Shown here: positions 54,230 to 64,000 of the stretch, in pieces
Numbering within the stretch: the stretch's first letter is position 1
How the letters are laid out: the number at the start of each line of letters is the position of its first letter
From: Metellina segmentata
Lineage: Eukaryota; Arthropoda; Arachnida; Araneae; Tetragnathidae
NCBI GenBank assembly: GCA_947359465.1
Contig: OX375872.1
Span: 18,584,018 to 18,648,017, forward strand
Direction: 5' to 3'
Length of the DNA: 64,000 bases
Notes under the pieces: model-generated
Told to the model about the DNA's origin: nothing
Databases searched by the model: none
Seen by the model: the letters and a program-made list of their open reading frames with translations, nothing else
Program-made: the position numbers and the translations under genes

Positions 54230-54587
54230 CGTTAGGTGTCGAGCAGTGTGCGTCGCGTTTTCGGAGCTCCCGCGAAATTCAAGTTTTTTTTTAGTTATTC
54301 TTCATTTATTTAGTACTAAGCACTGCATTACTTCTTTTTCTATCAGTTCAAACATTTCTAATTGTTTTTAAAGTGTTTTTATAGTCCTTGTACTTAGTTT
54401 TTGACTTGTCAAATAGTCATAAGTCAAGTCTCGTTAGGCCTAATTCACGTATGTCTCGTTGGGCCTAAATATTTTGTGTCTTGTTTGTTTTCATTCATTT
54501 CATTCAAGTGCAGTGCTTTTTCTGTGTATTTGACTTAGTGCTTTTTCTGTATGTTTGATTTTGTGTAGTGCTTTTTCTGTGCATTGA

Positions 54588-55368
54588 GTGTTACTTTGCA
54601 TAAGCATGGGTATAGTTAGAATGTTCAAGGAGATGAGGACAGAGGGAGCCAGTGGGGAGTTCTATGTGGAATGTGACTTGTGTGGGAATATGGTTGAGGC
54701 AGGAAAGGGGTGTGTGAGCGGGGTTAAAATGTCAGAGAAGGTTGAATTTACATGCAAGAGTTGTTTAGAGGTGGGTAATTTGAGGAAGGAGCTGGAGGCT
54801 TTGAAGGTGAGGGCTGCAGAGGGAGTGGAAAAGGGTGTCCAATGTGTAAACTTGGGGCATGTTGATCAGGGGGATAAGGTAACTAGAGGGGTAGTGGTTG
54901 GTGATTCAATGGTTAGGGTTTTGGGAGAAATGGTAGGGCGTAAAAAGCGCAATTTTGCAAGGTGTTGCTTGCCAGGTGCCAGGGTAAAACATGTAGTTGA
55001 GGCAGTTAAGGCAGGTGTGGTTAAAGGGGAGGAAAAGGCAGTAGTGTGGGTGGGAACAAATGACGTAGAGAGGACTACTAATGTTGAGTTTAAGAGGGAA
55101 GCAGAAACACTTTTAAGAGGCATTAAGTCTCATGGGGCAGAAGTAACAACTACCCAGGTATGGGTTAGGCAATAGGTGGTTAAATCAAAGGGCCAATAAG
55201 ATGAACGGGTTGTTAAGGGATTTGTGTGAGAGGGAGGAGGTTAGATTTTTAGATGTTTGGAAGGAGTGTAGGAGGGACTGGATAAGCAGGGACAATTTGC
55301 ATTTAAGCTTGATAGGTAATAGGGAGGTTGGCAAGCGGGTTTTGAATATTCTGGAGTCAAAAAACTAG
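54588..55368 (+). pseudogene. CR1 ORF1: zinc-finger/coiled-coil/SGNH-esterase-like protein, one frameshift
   Basis: Starts near 54588 (the first ATG in context is 54606, MGIVRMFKEMRTEG). Residues ~25-65 hold paired cysteines (CDLCGN...GKGC, FTCKSC), a zinc-ribbon or PHD-like pattern. A short coiled coil follows (NLRKELEALKVRAAE). Then comes an SGNH hydrolase-like domain: GDSMVR (block I, Ser), WVGTNDV (block III, Asn). Near 55158 the frame shifts by one base; in the other frame the domain continues to SRDNLHLSLIGNREVGKRV with the Asp-His pair (block V) and stops at 55366-55368. CR1 ORF1 proteins with such an esterase domain are known; their role is thought to be RNA or lipid binding during retrotransposition. 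Confidence 0.85.
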
Positions 55369-55400
55369 TATACAAGCAGGGATGGGAAGGACATAGAGGG

Positions 55401-58299
55401 TTGACAGTACACAGTAATTGCTTAGCAAAACTAACAGGGTCTAAATTGCAGGAGACAAACAATACAAAGGGAAAGTGCAATGTAAGGGAGAAAAACGATA
55501 CCAAGACAAATAATACAAGGGGAAAGTGCAATATAAGGGTGAAAAATAAGCTAAAAGTATTTTATTGTAATGCTCGCAGTGTGAGAAATAAAATGGATGA
55601 GCTCAAGGGAATTGCACAAGCAGAGGATATAGATATCATTGGGATTACTGAAAGTTGGGCAAGCAGTGAAGATGCACAAATTTTAGAATTAAGTGGATTC
55701 ACAATGTTTAGGGAGGACAGAGAGAATAGGAAAGGGGGTGGGGTTTTGATTTATGTGGGAGAATTCTTAAACTGTACGGAAATAAAGTTAAATAGTAAAA
55801 CTGAGGGTATAGAATCAGTCTGGGTGAAACTGAATACAGACAAAGGCAAAGGACTAATTCTGGGTAATATATATAGACCTCCTGTTTGTAGTGAAGAGCA
55901 GGAAAAGGGCATGTGCAATCTGATAAACGAAGCATGTCAAAAAGGAGAATTAATTTTAATGGGGGACTATAACTATCCAAATATTGACTGGACAAACAAT
56001 CTAGCTACAAATGGGAAAGGGGCAGAATTTTTGGAAGTGATACAGGATTGTTTTTTGTACCAGATGGTGTATGAGGATACTAGGGACAATGCAATATTGG
56101 ATTTGATTTTTAGCAATGATGAGGATAGGGTGCAGGATTTGGTTATAGGTGAGCCACTGGGAGAAAGTGATCATAGAAGTATCAGATTAAGTATAAATTT
56201 TCAGTCAGCATACACAATCAATAGTAGAATAATTCCAAATTTCAGAAAGGTAAATTTTCATAAGATAAGGGAAGAGTTAAAGGAAACATTCAAAGGGGGA
56301 TTATTAGCACTGCATCATTCTGAACAATGGGAGGAATTCAAGAATAAGTTAGACAGGGTGTTAGAAAAACATGTAACGTTCAGGAAAAAAGGAAAATCTA
56401 GAAAATTGCTCCCTATGTGGTTTTCAGGGGAAACACACAAAGCTTTAAAATTAAAACAAAGAACATACAGGGTATATAAAAGCACTGGTAACGACAGGGA
56501 CAAGGAGGCATATCAGAAAGGAGTTTAAAACTATTAGTCGGAAGCAAAAGGTGTCCTTGGAGGAAAAATTAGCAAGGGAAATAAATATAAACCCAAAAGA
56601 ATTTTTTGCATATTCAAGTGGTAAAAATAAATTTAGCACTACACTGGGCCCGTTAGAGGGGAAGGGAGGTGAATTAATTCAAGACGAGGTGGGAATGGCA
56701 AACGTGTTAAATGACTTTTTTCTGGGGGTTTTCAATGTAACTATAGTTTAAAAAAGGATCCCAAGGATGGAGCCTTTGCAGGGGGTATGATTAAAGAATG
56801 CAAATTCAACAGGGAAGAAATAGTACATCAGTTGAAAAGAATTAAGCCATCTAAAGCACCAGGGCCAGACGATATTTATCCGAGAGTACTAGTGGAATGC
56901 GCGGAAGAACTGGGGGAAGTAATTCACACGATATTTAATTCAACATATAGCACAGGTTGGGTGCCAATGGATTGGAAGTTGGCCAACATAACTCCAATTT
57001 TCAAAAAGGGAATACAAAGTGATCCGGGCAACTATAGACCAGTAAGTCTAACATCAGTAATTTGCAAAATATTTGAATCTCTGTTAAAAAAAGCATATAA
57101 TGTTATACTTGGAGGAGGGGGGACTGTTATCAGAGAATCAGTATGGGTTTAGGAAGGGCAGATCCTGCTCTACAAACCTTTTGAAGTTCTACGAAAAAAT
57201 TACTGAGGAGCTGGATAATAAGAGCAGTGTGGATATCATGTACATAGATTTTCAAAAGGCTTTTTATAAAGTACCTCATGAGGCATTACTGTTTAAATTG
57301 GAAAGGCTGGGGATTCAGGGGAAAATATTAATATGGATAAAAAATTGGTTATTGGGTAGAAAGCAGAGAGTGCAGGTAAAAGGAAATTATTCACAGTGGA
57401 CAGAAGTTATAAGTGGGGTGCCTCAGGGATCAGTTTTGGGACCAATTTTATTTATAATTTTCATAGATGATATAGGTCAGGGGATCAAGAATAGAATCAG
57501 TATATTTGCAGATGACTTAAAAATATGGGGGACAGTGGATACCAAGTTACAGATAGGAAATTTACAAGGAGATTTTGATAAGATATCCGAATGGGCTGTA
57601 AAATGGGGTATGTCATTTAATGTAGGGAAATGTCAAGTTCTGCATATGGGTTACAGGAACAGTGGAGACGAGTACTGTCTGCAGGGAGTAAAGGTAAAGG
57701 AGGGAGAAACAGTCAAGGATCTTGGGGTGATAATTCACAGGGATTTTAAAATGGGTCACCAATGTTCAGCTGCGGGTAAAAAGGCTAATAGGTTATTGGG
57801 GTATATTAAAAAGACTGTAACTTCAAGGGATAAGAATATAATCTTGCCGTTATATAAGGGTTTAGTAAGACCACATCTAGAATATGCTGTACAATTCTGG
57901 GCTCCATATATGAGAAAGGACATAGAATCAATTGAAAGGGTTCAGCACAGAGCTACAAAAATAATAAAGGGGCTAGCAAATTTCGACTATAATGAACGTT
58001 TAAGTAAGCTAAACATGTATACACTGGAAAGAAGAAGAAGGAGGGGGGATTTGATTCAGCTTTCCAAGTTTGTAAAACAAGGGGACACAGAGGGCTTAAA
58101 TTTCAATAGGGATAACAGAACAAGGGGCCATGGGTATAAATTGAATAAGACACATTTTAATCGGGATTTAAGGAAAAACTACTACTTTAATAGGGTAATA
58201 GACAGTTGGAACGCGTTGCCAGAAAATATAGTTAATTCAAAGGGAGTGTACGAATTTAAGACACAATTGGATAGTCAGTGGGAATTGGAGAATTCATAA
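55401..58299 (+). pseudogene. CR1 ORF2: endonuclease and reverse transcriptase, three frameshifts
   Basis: The frame opens at a TTG at 55401; the first in-frame ATG is inside the endonuclease, so the true start is unclear. The APE-type endonuclease is complete: CNARSVRNKMDEL, GITESW (Glu), GDYNYPNIDW and ESDHRSI (Asp-His). Frameshifts near 56516, 56735 and 57100 move the frame to 57100-58299. RT blocks: SKAPGPDDIYPRVL, NYRPVSLTSVICKIFE, YGFRKGRSC, YIDFQKAFYKVP, SGVPQGSVLGPILF and FADDLKIWG. In block A the family's second Asp (AFDKVP) is Tyr here (TAT at 57265-57267), while the metal-binding Asp of YIDF and the FADD pair are intact. The C-terminal VRPHLEYAVQFWAPY and VQHRATKII stretches are signatures of the CR1 clade. 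Confidence 0.92.
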
Positions 58300-58375
58300 A
58301 CAAAAGACCAGCCTTGTTGGGCTTGAGCCTGTAGCTGGTCGTCAATATTTGTATTTGTATTTGTATCTTCATTTT

Positions 58376-59031
58376 CTACGATTTTTTTGTTTGGTAGAGC
58401 AGAAGTTTCTTTAAGGATCGAAATTAAAGATAGAAAAAAAAAGCGAGTTTAAATATGTTATCATAGTATGAGGGAGGTGGCTACTACCGATTCTATTTCT
58501 TAATTAAACCTTTTGCAGGCAGAATTACGCTTGTATAGTTCTCTATTTTGTTAGACTTTATAAAAATAGATAGATTTCTCTAATATTTAACTTGAAAACG
58601 TATCTTGCAGATGGGACTATTTTTGCTTGTTTAAGCCGTAGAGGAAATATAAATGTAAGGAAGAAATATCGGCCTTTTTATGTGCTCAGCACCATGCTAA
58701 CAAAACTATAGGTGATATACTATTTTCATCTGTTGGGTAGAATCTAACAGTCATAATCTGATTGGAACACGGAATGGGAGAATACGCCCATCCATTCATT
58801 CATCATCTGATTGGTCTATTGATTGTCGCCACTCTGTAGAAATGATCATTCACGCACCAACTATATCATAAGATGTCATATTGCCCAACGAGGCAATATA
58901 AGCACCAAGTGGATTCTAACTGATTCGTCACGTGACTGCTAGACGACATGTTTTCCCACTTCTTGAATCCCTTCTCAATACGGATGCTCAGTCTACTTAT
59001 ATTTCACGTTTTATGGTTGAAAGTAGGTAGG
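58376..59031. other. Non-coding interval
   Basis: No gene or repeat recognised between the CR1 tail and the deleted mariner. A few motifs recur ('ctgattgg', 'cattcattcatc') without clear structure. Confidence 0.4.
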
Positions 59032-59033
59032 TA

Positions 59034-59648
59034 CGAGGGCTGTTCAATAAAGAATAATCGTAATTTTTTTTAAAGGTGATTAAAAAATTAAGATAAATAA
59101 AATTCATATCGAATGTGTAGCGGGGTAAGTGGATAATACATAGCGCAAGTTTCACGGTCATGACATCATTACTGAGGCCTTGGCAGCCGGCCAAGAACGC
59201 CTAGTTTTACTTACGCCTACGGCAAAAATGGATGTGACACGCGAAGTGCAATACACTACATTGGACTTTTGTTTTCGCTTTAAAAAAAAATACAGCTGAA
59301 GTCTATGTGATGCTACAGAAAGATTATGGGGAGAGTCATGTATGTTCCCTATACTTCATATAGTCCTGATTTACCATGCGATTTTTTTTTTCTTTTCCCG
59401 ATTTGGAAGAATCACCTACGGGAAAAACGGTTTTCATCATCACAGGAAGTGGTAAAAGTTGCGTAGGCGATTTTGAAGGACCTGCAAAAAATGATTTCCA
59501 GCATGTGTGTGAAGACTGGAAAAGAGATGGGATAAGTGCATTGCATGTAATGGGGAGTATTTTTGAGAAAGACCATAAAAATTTGGAGGATTAGTACATA
59601 AAATAATTTTTTATTAATTTATGATCATTCTTTATTGAACAGCCCTCG
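59034..59648 (+). mobile_element. Mariner element with internal deletion
   Basis: TIRs CGAGGGCTGTTCAATAAAGA at the left and its inverse at the right; TA flanks at 59032-59033 and 59649-59650. The element is 615 bp, about half the usual ~1.3 kb. Both ends of the transposase gene remain and the catalytic centre is missing. Confidence 0.9.
59229..59594 (+). pseudogene. Mariner transposase, N- and C-terminal ends fused by deletion
   Basis: From ATG at 59229: MDVTREVQYTTLDFCFRFKK, then (after a one-base shift in the A-run at 59280) AEVYVMLQKDYGESHV, the start of the paired HTH region. It then jumps to the C-terminal YSPDLPCDFF-type motif (59358-59395) and on to VGDFEGPAKNDFQHV, CEDWKRDGISALH and FEKDHKNLED before the stop at 59594. 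The segment between the first HTH and the third catalytic Asp region, including the first two catalytic Asp residues, is deleted. The C-terminal frame carries at least one further shift relative to the family. Confidence 0.8.
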
Positions 59649-59689
59649 TAGATAGTCTTAAGTTAATTAAAATATATACCTAACTTAAC

Positions 59690-59955
59690 ACAACACAACG
59701 GGCTATTGGCGACGGTCCGGGATCAAGCCCAGAGGGTAGATATGGGGACAGCAGCACACAATTCTGAATCAGTCAGATAACGAGCTCGCACCTGAGCTGG
59801 CACTTCACTCTCCAAACTTCCACATCACGCTAACGTGTGAACATCTGATGCCACGACAGATTTAACGTTCATCAGCCACCTTTGTACAAGGCGGTCTTTG
59901 GTTGTATTCGAACTCACAACCCTCCAGTTGCTAATCCGTTACTCTTCCAACCGGA
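59690..59955 (-). mobile_element. SINE S1, antisense, near-complete
   Basis: 'aacacaacgggctattggcg', 'acggtccgggatcaagccc', 'gcacctgagctggcacttc', 'caccatgc'-type body and 'gtattcgaactcacaaccct' (inverse B box) with 'ccagttgctaatccgttact' at the head end. It lies about 40 bp right of the mariner. Confidence 0.8.
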
Positions 59956-60085
59956 TTTCCTGGGGTCCTTTTCAGGTTGAAATATGCAAAGACAAATAAT
60001 TTTCTCTTCCGATTGATTTTAAACATGCGAATATTGACAACACTGTTGCAGCATACCATATTTAAACTCGTATTTTCCTCTCGTT

Positions 60086-60145
60086 TGTTTAATAGCCTGT
60101 TGTGTTCCTCCAGTGGGACGCTAATTAAAATATACCAAAGTACTA
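60086..60145 (+). mobile_element. SINE S1, 3' end fragment
   Basis: 'aatagcctgttgtgttcctc' and 'cagtgggacgctaattaaaa' match only the last ~60 bases of S1. Confidence 0.6.
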
Positions 60146-60291
60146 TACCTCCCGTTTGTTTCTGTCCTGATGATAGTGTACATATTACTCCATCATAATC
60201 GATTTGGATAATTTTGTTCACCTCTATTAATCTGAATTAGCCATATTTTGAACCTTTAACATTATTAGTAGAGTATAATTCCCTTGTATAT

Positions 60292-60570
60292 AGGACCATG
60301 GTAGCCCAGTTGGAACATAATCGAATTAGCAACCGGAAGGTTTGCGAGCTCGATACCTCATTCAGCCAAAGACCGTCGTATACACGGGGGTTAGCGCATG
60401 TTAAATTTGTCGTGGATTTAAATACCCTCATGCTGGTGTGGTGTGAAAGTTTGGGGAATGGAGTGCCAGCTCAGTTCTGCTTTTTTAAACTGACCGTGGT
60501 TCAAAATCCCGGACCGTCGCCAACAGTCCGTTGTATTTCTCCAGTTCGACGTTAATTAACTACCTACCTA
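60292..60570 (+). mobile_element. SINE S1, near-complete, best A box
   Basis: 'gaccatggtagcccagttgg' contains TAGCCCAGTTGG, an exact TRGCNNAGYNGG A box. 'ggtttgcgagctcgatacc' is the B-box region (GGTTCGANNCC type, mutated). Body and 3' end ('ccaacagtccgttgtatttc', 'tccagttcgacgttaattaa' and CTACCTACC) follow. This copy best shows that the head derives from a tRNA gene. Confidence 0.85.
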
Positions 60571-61239
60571 ACCTTGTATGTATTGGAACTTTTCGTATTT
60601 TCTTGTATAAAGATTCCCAATTCATGAAAAACCCTGACTTGATACAGAAAGGTATCAATTTTCAAGTCAGCATCAAAAGTCCATCCCAAGAACTCATTCT
60701 TTCTAAGACATCGATCACCATCTCTTCAGATGCAGGTCAGTGTTATTAACTGGACTGGCATACTTGAAGAACTTTTTATAGAAAACGTTATAGTCCTGAA
60801 AATGCTTACTTCCTCGAAAGCTATTGTCCTTGGAGAATAAATTCCGCTCTGGGGCTATTGTGGAGTTTTACAGTGAAATAAAACTTTCCCGACTTCGTGT
60901 ACCGGGGTTAAGTTTACGACTCCGCAAAATGAAACCAAGCGCCTTACGGTTCAAAGTAAGATTGTACTGAAATTGGATAATTTTGCCTTTAGGTCGTATT
61001 CTTGACAAAATAAACCCGGCTGACCATAAAGAGGAAAGGCACTGACGCCATTCCCGGCGTGCTTTCATCCACGTGTATATTTAGCTCTCTGTTTTGTTTT
61101 TTATTAAAATTCCTGCGTTATGACTGCTGAATTATTTCTATTGTGAGTGGGAAAGGAGAATTCCACCTGAAAATATGGTTCTATTAAAATTTAAATAATA
61201 CGGATCCTTTCAGCTGGGTTCGTAAATCTAGTCACGGAT
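60571..61239. other. Non-coding interval
   Basis: No gene or repeat recognised; the minus-strand 66-residue frame at 60868-61068 lacks motifs. Confidence 0.35.
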
Positions 61240-62340
61240 TTGGAACAAATGTTTATTTCCTGAAATTACTATTATACCTTAAAATGATAATAATAATAAT
61301 AACACGCAAATATTCATTATGTCGAAAAAGGAGTATCATAAATACTTACTATTTGTGTACAAATAATCAGTTTTGAAATACAAATAGAAACTATTTGTGT
61401 TGCAAATCTACAGTCAACTTTTAAGTGAATGTATTTGTTTTATTTTCTGAAAATACTTTTACTCTTCAAAATAATAAATTATAACATATAACATGTGAAA
61501 TTAAGAGCATTCTAGAATACAAAAACACACAATACTAACTATTTGTGTAGCACTTCTTTAGTCAACTTTGGGATGAGTTTTACTTTTCTTTAAAGAACGT
61601 TATTTGTACCTTAAACTATTAAAGTTAATATCACGCAAATATTGCTTAAGTCGAATAAAGAGCATTCGCAAATACAAATGTACACAAAATACTGACTATT
61701 TGAGTTTATTTTCACTTTTACTCTTTAGTGGGATTTTCAATGCATGTTTTATTTTCTGAAACCATTCTTATGCCTTACAATAATAAAGATAATAGCCTCA
61801 AATATATTGTTCATGTCAAATAAAGAACATTATCAAATATAAATATGAGTATATGCAAATACTGATTATTTGTAACAATTTGTATTTCAATTATTTAGTC
61901 AGCTTTGGAATGTGTTTTACTTTTATTTCTTGAGATTATTTTATACCTTAAATTAATAAAGTTAATAGCAAGCCAATATTGCTCACATCGAATAAAAAAA
62001 AATTATCAAATGCAAAATTCACACAAAAAAACACTGTCTGTGTACATTTGCATTGTAACTCAGTTTTGGAATATTTTGTACTTTTATTTACAAAAATTAA
62101 TTACGTATCATAAAATAATAAAGTTACATAACGCGCAAATATTGCTCATGTAAAATAAAAAATATTATCCAATGATGTACACAAATAATCGGTGAAGTCA
62201 TCCGAAGACGTACATGGATAATCAATAAAGTCATCCGAATAGATTATACAAAACTAATCAGCATTTGTGTACATCTTTGTTGGAATTTTTCAGTTAGCTT
62301 TCGTAATGCATTCTCTATATCCTAAAACAATTTTAATACG
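61240..62340. repeat. Tandem array, ~6-7 copies of ~150-170 bp
   Basis: Copies contain 'taataaagttaatagc.cgca', 'aatattgctcatgtcgaata', 'aagagcatt.tcaaatacaa', 'tactgactatttgtgt' and 'tagtcaactttgggatg'. The last motif lies near 61411, 61559, 61725, 61898, 62055 and 62293. Non-coding. Confidence 0.8.
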
Positions 62341-62407
62341 TTAATCCTCTTAGGGTTTTACACTCATAATTCCACTTAGCAACCAACAATAGCAAGTATA
62401 AACAGAC

Positions 62408-63857
62408 AAACATTATTTATTTACAACATCCCTGCAAAGTGCTTCTTTGCAGAAATGTTTACAATAAATGCTCGAAATTGCGGACACCGAACAATAATAC
62501 ATGCTTGGTAGCGTCGAAGGAGTGATTGCCGAACAGTTCCAAAGATGGCAGGCATTTCGCGCACGCTTGAAGCCGCAATGGATAGTCGAGCAACGAGGTC
62601 CTCAATTAAGTCAACTGGAGTCCCGTAAACGATGGTCTTCAGATACACCATAAGAAGTAATCGATGATCGATAAATCAGACCATCGGACTAGTCCACCAC
62701 GCCCGAAAAACTGGCATCCAGGAAATTGCTGTCAACCACGTTGAAATGGGCTGGCGCACCATCATGCTGAAACCACGTGATTACGAACGACAGTCGGAAC
62801 ATATTGCAGCAATTCTGGTAAAACCTCTTCCAGAAAAATACGATAGTGTGAGCCATTAAGTCACGTTGGTTGCAGATATGGGCCTATGAGGAAATCGTTC
62901 AGAACAAAAAAACATTCACAAGAGAAGCGTTTTTGCAATGTATGTGAACGTGCAGCGTATGGATTTTCTGTTGCCCTACACATGAGTATTGTGCACATTG
63001 AAAACGCCTTCCTGTGTAAAAGTCGCCTCATCTGTGAATAGTACAGAAGCTGGGAAATCCGACTGCAACGAACACTGACTGCTGCAAGAACCAGTGGCAG
63101 AATTCTACGCGCAACGGGTGATCACCCCCCTGCAACGCTTGGACTCTCTGAATATGGAATGGGTGTAAACGTTTTTCACTTAAGACTCTCCAAACGGTGG
63201 GTTGACTCACATGTACACGATATGCAATAGCTCGTGTACTTGTGTTTGGTGTTTCATCCACAATGTTCAATATGATTTCTTCCATGTTTGGATGTCGTAC
63301 AGTTCTTGATCCAGTTCTTTCATCGGAGCTGGCGATGAATGAACAATTTTCACAAAGGTACCGATGCAACCGCTCAAACATTATGTGGTTCGGCATACGC
63401 TTCTTCGGAAAACGTTCCTGATACAGCCGTAGCGATGCTCTGCCGTTCCCATTAGCAGCACCGTGCGCGTCATATGCATGTCCGCCTTTCCACTATTTGT
63501 AAAATATTCCATCACGGCCGACAGCACAGTTTCAAAGGACGTTTTCCCGCAGATGCATGAGATCACGGATGGCCGGGTACACTACTGCCCTCAAACCACA
63601 TAATTGCCAGTCAATCACAGCTGCCGAGTTTGTATTACTGTTGGTGGTTGCAATTTTGAGCATTTATTGTAAACATTGCTGCTAAGAAGCACTTTGCAAT
63701 GATGTTGTAAATAAACAATGTTTTTCTGTTCATGTCTCATTTTTTGTGTTCGTGCCTCTACGCGTCACTTCCGACCATACGTTCCTATACGAAAAATGTA
63801 TGCTTTAGTAACTATACTACCCCTCCAAGTTTGTCCCATGAGCGTAGAATCACCCTG
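62408..63857 (-). mobile_element. Mariner-superfamily (DUF4817-type) transposon copy
   Basis: Long inverted repeats bracket the gene: 'cattatttatttacaacatc', 'ctgcaaagtgcttctttgca' and 'gaaatgtttacaataaatgc' at 62411-62475 are the inverse of 63657-63722, about 65 bases. Outside the right copy the sequence continues to AGAATCACCCTGTA (63847-63859), a common terminus of such elements, with TA at 63858-63859. The matching outer left end was not found, so the left border may be truncated. Confidence 0.75.
62421..63566 (-). pseudogene. Mariner-superfamily transposase with N-terminal DUF4817-like domain, broken
   Basis: Reading right to left: an N-terminal segment with MGTAEHR/NGRAALRLYQERFP in two frames (frameshift near 63400) leads into PNHIMFERLHRYLCENCSF, the DUF4817-type start. 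An HTH follows (NTSTRAIAYRVHVSQPTVWRV), then RVQALQGGDHPLRVEFCHWF. After another shift near 63055 come DEATFTQEGVFNVHN (first Asp) with a TAG replacing Trp a few codons later, HDGAPAHFN (second Asp) and SIIDYFLW (third Asp). The C-terminus, KTIVYGTPVDLIEDLVARLS to 62421, is open again. At least three frameshifts and one nonsense codon. All three catalytic Asp positions are still readable. This transposase type is abundant in ants, spiders and other arthropods. Confidence 0.85.
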
Positions 63858-64000
63858 TATTTTTTAAAGGTTGAAAAATCCATTAATTCTTTCTACCCTT
63901 GGGTATTATATATAGACAATCAGTGTGTTGTGGGATAAACACAAGACTACACAACTTGTAAATCTTATAGGCCAGAGGGTTAATATAATAAGTTTAAAAC
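63858..64000. other. Right edge of window, possible palindrome-array MITE terminus
   Basis: 'ccagagggttaatataat' at 63972-63989 contains GAGGG-TTAA, the right-end signature of the palindrome-array family, but no palindrome units precede it. Otherwise unremarkable. Confidence 0.25.

Larger units (their letters stand above)
54230..58375 (+). mobile_element. CR1-like LINE, near full length, frameshifted
   Basis: A GC-richer start ('gccgttaggtgtcgagcag', 'gtgcgtcgcgttttcggag') leads into a leader with three 'agtgctttttctgt' repeats (54511-54585), then ORF1 and ORF2 and a short 3' UTR ending in (TTTGTA)n at ~58347-58370. The 3' UTR holds an inverted pair, 'accagccttgttgggcttga' and 'gcctgtagctggtc', likely a hairpin for RT recognition. 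Total is about 4.1 kb. One frameshift in ORF1 and three in ORF2 make the copy inactive. Target duplications were not identified, so the exact borders are uncertain. Confidence 0.88.

Noticed and set aside
55241..55995. Minus-strand ORFs of 95-96 residues
   Set aside because: Opposite strand of CR1 ORF1/ORF2; low-complexity Leu/Pro/Ser composition reflects the purine-rich sense strand.
60295..60365. tRNA gene
   Set aside because: A and B boxes are present, but the cloverleaf cannot be completed, the B box is mutated and the sequence continues into a SINE body repeated many times.

Overview
The window looks like intergenic or intronic DNA from an AT-rich, transposon-laden animal genome, most likely an arthropod. 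A spider is a reasonable guess from memory of where its Tc1-like, DUF4817-type mariner and tRNA-SINE families are common, but I cannot test that here. There are no operons or bacterial signals, and I found no convincing host protein-coding gene. Almost every recognisable reading frame belongs to a mobile element. The rest is tandem repeat or featureless AT-rich DNA.

Left part (1-24.9 kb): a degenerate ~210-230 bp tandem array and a ~270-290 bp array are each interrupted by a copy of the same TA-flanked terminal-inverted-repeat (TIR) element (330 bp and 1.1 kb). There is a Tc1-type transposon with a broken transposase (11.9-13.1 kb) and a second, more decayed one (13.2-14.5 kb). Several minisatellite blocks follow (17.4-20.9 kb).

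Middle (24.9-40.3 kb): one antisense SINE is split first by a 5'-truncated LINE whose RT-RNase H frame is still open (25.06-28.47 kb) and then by a Ginger-like TIR element (28.57-29.36 kb). Further SINEs, a Tc1-like element (32.4-33.4 kb), a ~300 bp tandem array (35.0-36.6 kb) and an internally deleted Gypsy-like LTR element between two AT microsatellites (37.1-40.2 kb) follow.

Right part (40.3-64 kb): clusters of palindrome-array elements, an inverted SINE pair, minisatellites, a hAT-like non-autonomous element with an exact 8-bp target duplication, a nearly complete but frameshifted CR1-like LINE (54.2-58.4 kb), a deleted mariner (59.0-59.6 kb) and a DUF4817/mariner-type pseudogene (62.4-63.9 kb).

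The recurring thread is a family of short elements scattered from 2.6 to 49.3 kb. They begin TTAA-CCCTCCAAGTGG, end with the inverse, and are filled with a minisatellite built on the perfect 16-bp palindrome GACGAGATATCTCGTC. The TTAA target and CCC...GGG ends suggest a piggyBac-type MITE that carries or amplifies a palindromic satellite. This is the most unusual structure in the window. A second, unrelated dispersed minisatellite (AGAATCCTTTGGAAAGATTCT-like) is also nearly palindromic.
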